This document shows positions 59,923 to 64,000 of a stretch of DNA of 64,000 bases, in pieces. Location: positions 140,884,868 through 140,948,867 of the forward strand of contig CM060964.1 in assembly GCA_030765045.1 (NCBI GenBank), written 5' to 3'. The notes beneath the pieces were generated by a model. It did not search any database and was not told the DNA's origin. It was given only the letters and a program-made list of their open reading frames with translations. Within the stretch, counting starts at the first letter, position 1; every line of letters begins with the position of its first letter. The position numbers were made by a program, and so were the translations under genes. This stretch comes from Tenodera sinensis. Its lineage: Eukaryota > Arthropoda > Insecta > Mantodea > Mantidae.

Positions 59923-62900
59923 CTGATGCTGGAGACAATAGCCTTTGGAACCTGTTCCAGTAAGTTCTGCTGTAGGAAATAAAACTAGAGTAACAAAACA
60001 CTCACTTTGTGCATGTAAAAATTACAATAAGAAAACTAGTGCTACTTCATGTTTTCCCAAAAGAGGACTAAACATAACAAAATAATTATTTATATCTGAA
60101 ATGAAAATGCATGATTAAATTTTATTTCTGGTTAGTCATTTTCTGCTTTGGATAATTCCAGCAGCTTTGTTTGAGATGGTGTTCATAAGGTTTATTAATG
60201 GCTGTAAATCCTGTTTCATTCAGTCCTCATTTCCTGGTGTAAGACGTATTGATATTATATTATTTAAATGTAGGTAAAATGATTTTGTGTAAAATCAAAT
60301 ATATTGTCTGCTAGATACTGATCTTGTAGCCATAACAAAATGAAGCTGGATGGTATGTATTGTAACAAAACTGATCTTTACAAAATATTGAACACCATAC
60401 TCTCTATTGCCTTTGTTGATGTAAGCCTCTCATATCATAAGTATGCAAATGAAAGTTGAAAACAAGCAGTTGCTAAATCCCTTAAAATAGTGCATTTTCA
60501 TTGCAGGAATAAATACTCATACTCAGTTTGTACCCTCCTGTAACTGCAAAAGATAGTGGATGTTAGTATTTTCATTTTGTTCCTAATTATTTTAACAGAT
60601 GGTTTAGTGCAATATTCAAGCAGAGTTAGTCTTATTTCTATGAAATTGAGGTACCTATGTTTGGACATGTGGCTGTAATGGTCAGTGACAGAGTGGTGCT
60701 AGCTGTGTTTTAAACATTTGACATCTCATTGTTGATGCAGTGCATAAACCAATATATTTAAATGCTAAGGCTTTCACGGCCGGCATTGCTAATTCCATTA
60801 TGCATTCTTTCCAGGCATAATGGAATTAACTAATATATTTGTTTTGTGTTTTAGTTTTACATGCTATTAACATGAATACAGTACTTTCTTTCTACCTACA
60901 TCATATGGCTTTTAGTTAAATGTAAATCTGGAATTTGTTTTGGATAAGGAAAGTGTTAACTTTATTTTAGACAAAAATTATATATACAGTTTTAAGAGGA
61001 AGGAGTGCCAAAAAAACAACAGTGCATGTGGAAGACACTTCCATATGAGACTAGACATCTAGGTTTTCTTTATAATCCCATATTAAATTTTACAAACAGG
61101 CACTTCAAAGCGGCATTACTGTTTGAATACACACACAACTAAATTAAGCCATTGATGATAGCTTCGCCCTCTCATATTGCAGTAGTATCATAAAACATAA
61201 GTGTCATGTATATAATCACCAATACCATCAGGCATTTTTATGTACCTTTATCTAAGATTTGTAATGACTTCACCCTGTTAAACCACACATTCAAAAATTT
61301 TCATGTTCCAAGACTTGTTTGAAAAGTTCCTGAACAGTTCACATATTCTTTCTCTTGATATAAAGTTAGCTTAACATATACATTTCACTCAGGTGTCTTT
61401 GTTATAGAAGAAATACAATAATGTTCATATTGTGAATTAATAAAGGTACTAATATATAAGCACTTATTATTAATCATCAGAGCATAACTAGTTGCATAAA
61501 AATGCAGTGTACATGTGTTTTTAAAATGTTTGTGCATTCAACAACTATTATGAAGCAGTTATATGACATATAAAATAGCTTTAAAATTAACAAAACCACT
61601 AATGCTTTAATGGGTTTGACTTTTCTGGAAATTGTAGTCATTTGCTTCTCATGAGCTTCAGAGCTTTGCTTGTAATGTGCGGTACAAATACTGTCAATAA
61701 AACATATGAAATCGTATAAAATTTAATGAACAATGTGTTTTAAATATTTCTGCTTGTAATGTCCATTTATGCTGTGGCACGTTGAGGCACTCGAGAAGCA
61801 TTACTGTCATCTCATAAACTTTAAATAATATTATAAACTGTTAAGTTTTTTTTTTTTTTTGTACTCTCCTATCTTAATCATAATACATCAACAGGATGCA
61901 GTTAGTGCTGTGTAATTGTATGATTACAAATTAAGTCCTATACTAATTAATTTATACATGTGCAAATAAAATTTCAATGCAGTCAAGCACTTAAAGCTAA
62001 CTGAAAAAAATATAAATGGCCTTTGAATAGCTGCAGGCAAGGGTAATTTCAGTAACATAAGCATGTTAATACTATTTAAGTAGTGATAAAGTTTTCATAA
62101 GCACCATGCTGCAAATAATGTACTTCTTTGCCAGAAATATATACTGCTGTATACATTTGCTGAAAGAATATTTCATAATGCCTACTTGGACTTGCTGCAT
62201 ATGTAATGGTTAGATCTGTTTTATAAGAATTGCTGCAAATGTTATTTGTTTCAAAACACACAAAACCTAATATTGTTCATATATGGTACCTATTAAATAT
62301 TTCACTGTATTTACTGTAAGCTTGCCTGCTTGTTATTTGGAAAGTACTGTAAAATATATATAACTGAATACTTTTGTTTATTACTCTTACAGGTTGTTGA
62401 AACTTTAATTCATTTAAAATTAGATCTTATAACCTTTTTATAACTGTGGCAGTAGAAAAGAAACTAGATCAAATTGAGTTTAACTCTGCAGTCTCAATGT
62501 AAGATGATATGTTTTTAACATATTTAAAGCAGGTAAAATAGGATAACAATAGTCTGTGTAGTTAATTCCCAAAGAACAATATACGTTTTATTAAAATAAA
62601 GCACAATTTGAAATGCAGTCTTGCCTATTGATTAAATGAAAAGAGTTGTCATAAAGTAGTTTTCCTTTAGTGAATTAAACAGTGCATTTTGAAAAACATT
62701 TATATTTACAGCATTCTTACTGTACAATACTGGAGCATTCACGCCTATTTTTTTAAATACCTGTTTATCAATTACCTTTTCCTAAATTGATAGGTTATTG
62801 TTCCAATGCACATAATTCTAATGGTCACAGAATTGATACTCTCTGCCATATTTTTAACTGAATTCATGAACCTTCTGAGCTCTGGAAGGTTCAAAATATT

Positions 62901-63220
62901 TTCAGATACCAACCAAACAGAAACCATATGGTATATACAACAGTTCAAGGCAAAAAAAGGGAGTGGGGGGGGAGAAGATAAAATCTGGAGAATCTTACCA
63001 ATCTCTTACCCTTTTTCAGTTTAAATTCCATGGTTGAAAACTTTTTAGTTGCCATTTCATTTTATTCATGTGCTAACAAGAAATCTTTACCAATATAAAA
63101 TTTCCCTCTTGCAATAGTGCAGGTTTTCCTTGATTTACAGAGCTACAGTATAAACCACCAGAAAATAAGTACCAATGGAAACAGCTGGTGGAATGAAATA
63201 GAAAAAGCCGATGTCTATGG
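59923..63220. other. No gene seen
   Basis: AT-rich sequence. A T-run lies at 61846-61860. A hairpin at 60790-60828 is listed separately. No p190 RhoGAP-domain exon is visible in any frame here. Confidence 0.5.
60762..60830. repeat. Dispersed repeat remnant with hairpin
   Basis: GCTAAGGCTTTCACGGCCGG is of a type seen at Penelope-like element ends, by recollection only; a similar GCTTCCATGGCCAATATT lies at 28589. It is followed by a perfect 14-bp inverted repeat, TAATTCCATTATGC (60790-60803) and its complement (60815-60828), around 11 bases. Confidence 0.45.
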
Positions 63221-63335
63221 GATTCTTCTTCTTCTTCTTCTTCTTCTTCTTCTTCTTCTTCTTCTTCTTCTTCTTCTTCTTCTTCTTCTGCTTCTTCTTC
63301 TGCTTCTTCTTCTTCCTCCTCTTCTTCTTTTTCTT
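63221..63335. repeat. (CTT)n repeat
   Basis: About 30 CTT units with CTG and CCT variants near the right end, then T-rich sequence to about 63352. The polyleucine (+) and polyarginine (-) open frames are artefacts of it. Confidence 0.97.
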
Positions 63336-64000
63336 TTTTTTTTTCTTTTTTGTGGGCTAATTTTCATCCATGGAGTTCTGTCTCTGGCAACAAAACCTGA
63401 AATTAAGTGCTTCAACAACCAGAAGAACAACTGCCTGTATTGTACTCAATTTCTGAATCAGTTTCTTCATGTTCGCTGTTTTCAGTGCATTCCTCTTAAC
63501 CATCAGAGAAATCAGCATCCCCAAAATGTAATTCTTGTCCTCTTTCTCAGCTAACATTTCTAGTAAAACCTTTTTGAATTCATTGGTTTTACAATTTTGG
63601 CCTAAAAATGAAACATTCAGTTGCTACAAAAGTGGAACAATCCTATTTTTTTAAAGAGAAATGTATCATGTGAGGTAGTAAATTAAAACCAAAAAGCAAT
63701 AACATTAATATCCAGGCAGCAATCTATGTAAAATAACTACATGAGCAGGTATGCTGGTGTACAGTGGGTATGCGCCAATAGGCAGGTCTAAATATAAACT
63801 GTAAAAAGTGCTTGCACCTTGCAAGTACTATTAAGCTTGTTGGACAACTGAAGAAAAGTAGGAAGCAATATCATTGTCTGCACAATAGTTGTTTTACTAT
63901 TGCAATTTTTGTAACAATGGCATACTTTGTGCACCAGCATGCCTGCTCAAGGGTTAAAAGACTAAGCAATTAGAAAAATCTTAAGGTGCCACATGCAACA
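63336..64000. other. No gene seen
   Basis: Short open frames only. Nothing that could be a p190 exon or a known repeat was recognised before the end of the window. Confidence 0.5.

Noticed and set aside
63117..63554. 145-codon frame with a polyleucine run (and the opposite polyarginine frame)
   Set aside because: Produced by the CTT repeat; flanking parts have no recognisable domain and no convincing splice phase to p190.

Overview
The window looks like a large, repeat-rich arthropod genome, probably an insect with long introns. There is no prokaryotic gene organisation. The only host gene I can support lies on the + strand. Seven short exons (2632-32241), joined by good GT-AG sites with matching codon phases, encode about 449 residues of a p190-type Rho GTPase-activating protein (Drosophila RhoGAPp190, vertebrate ARHGAP35/ARHGAP5). 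They cover the end of the first pseudoGTPase domain region, the second pseudoGTPase domain and the start of the acidic, tyrosine-containing linker. The N-terminal GTPase and FF domains must lie upstream of the window. The catalytic RhoGAP domain is not visible here and should lie downstream, unless one of two phase-compatible candidate last exons (46880-46914, basic tail; 58319-58503, polyserine tail) is used.

Almost everything else recognisable is mobile DNA sitting in the introns, in both orientations. From left to right: a decayed mariner with matching ends (2913-4080); a SINE copy; the tail of an RNase H-bearing LINE (about 8190-8790); an internally deleted mariner (10358-11313); an inverted pair of Tc1/mariner-type fragments (12940-13765); a full-length DD34D mariner (14689-16013); a CACT satellite (18433-18620); a LINE on the - strand (25067-20450) with an SGNH-like ORF1; a hAT-like transposase pseudogene (26730-28480) split by a 688-bp insertion with TG...CA ends that looks like a solo LTR; a hammerhead-like motif with Penelope-like flanks (about 28570-28830); a - strand mariner (28860-30081); a deleted piggyBac copy (30718-31731); a Tc1/mariner-type element (32790-34240) split by a tRNA-derived SINE with a 13-bp target duplication; a near full-length piggyBac (35046-37544); and a + strand LINE (about 38930-43926) with only a few visible lesions.

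The right third holds more SINE copies, a long AC repeat, a Penelope-like GIY-YIG fragment, a 760-bp near-perfect palindrome of Penelope-like 3' sequence carrying a hammerhead ribozyme motif in each arm, a pogo/Tigger-like element (55334-56185), a 1.05-kb element with inverted ends (58873-59922) and trinucleotide repeats.

Most transposons are visibly broken, so the window reads as one host gene expanded by layered, nested insertions. The most notable signals are the hammerhead motifs inside the palindrome, the candidate alternative last exons of the p190 gene, and the nested insertions whose target duplications can be read directly.
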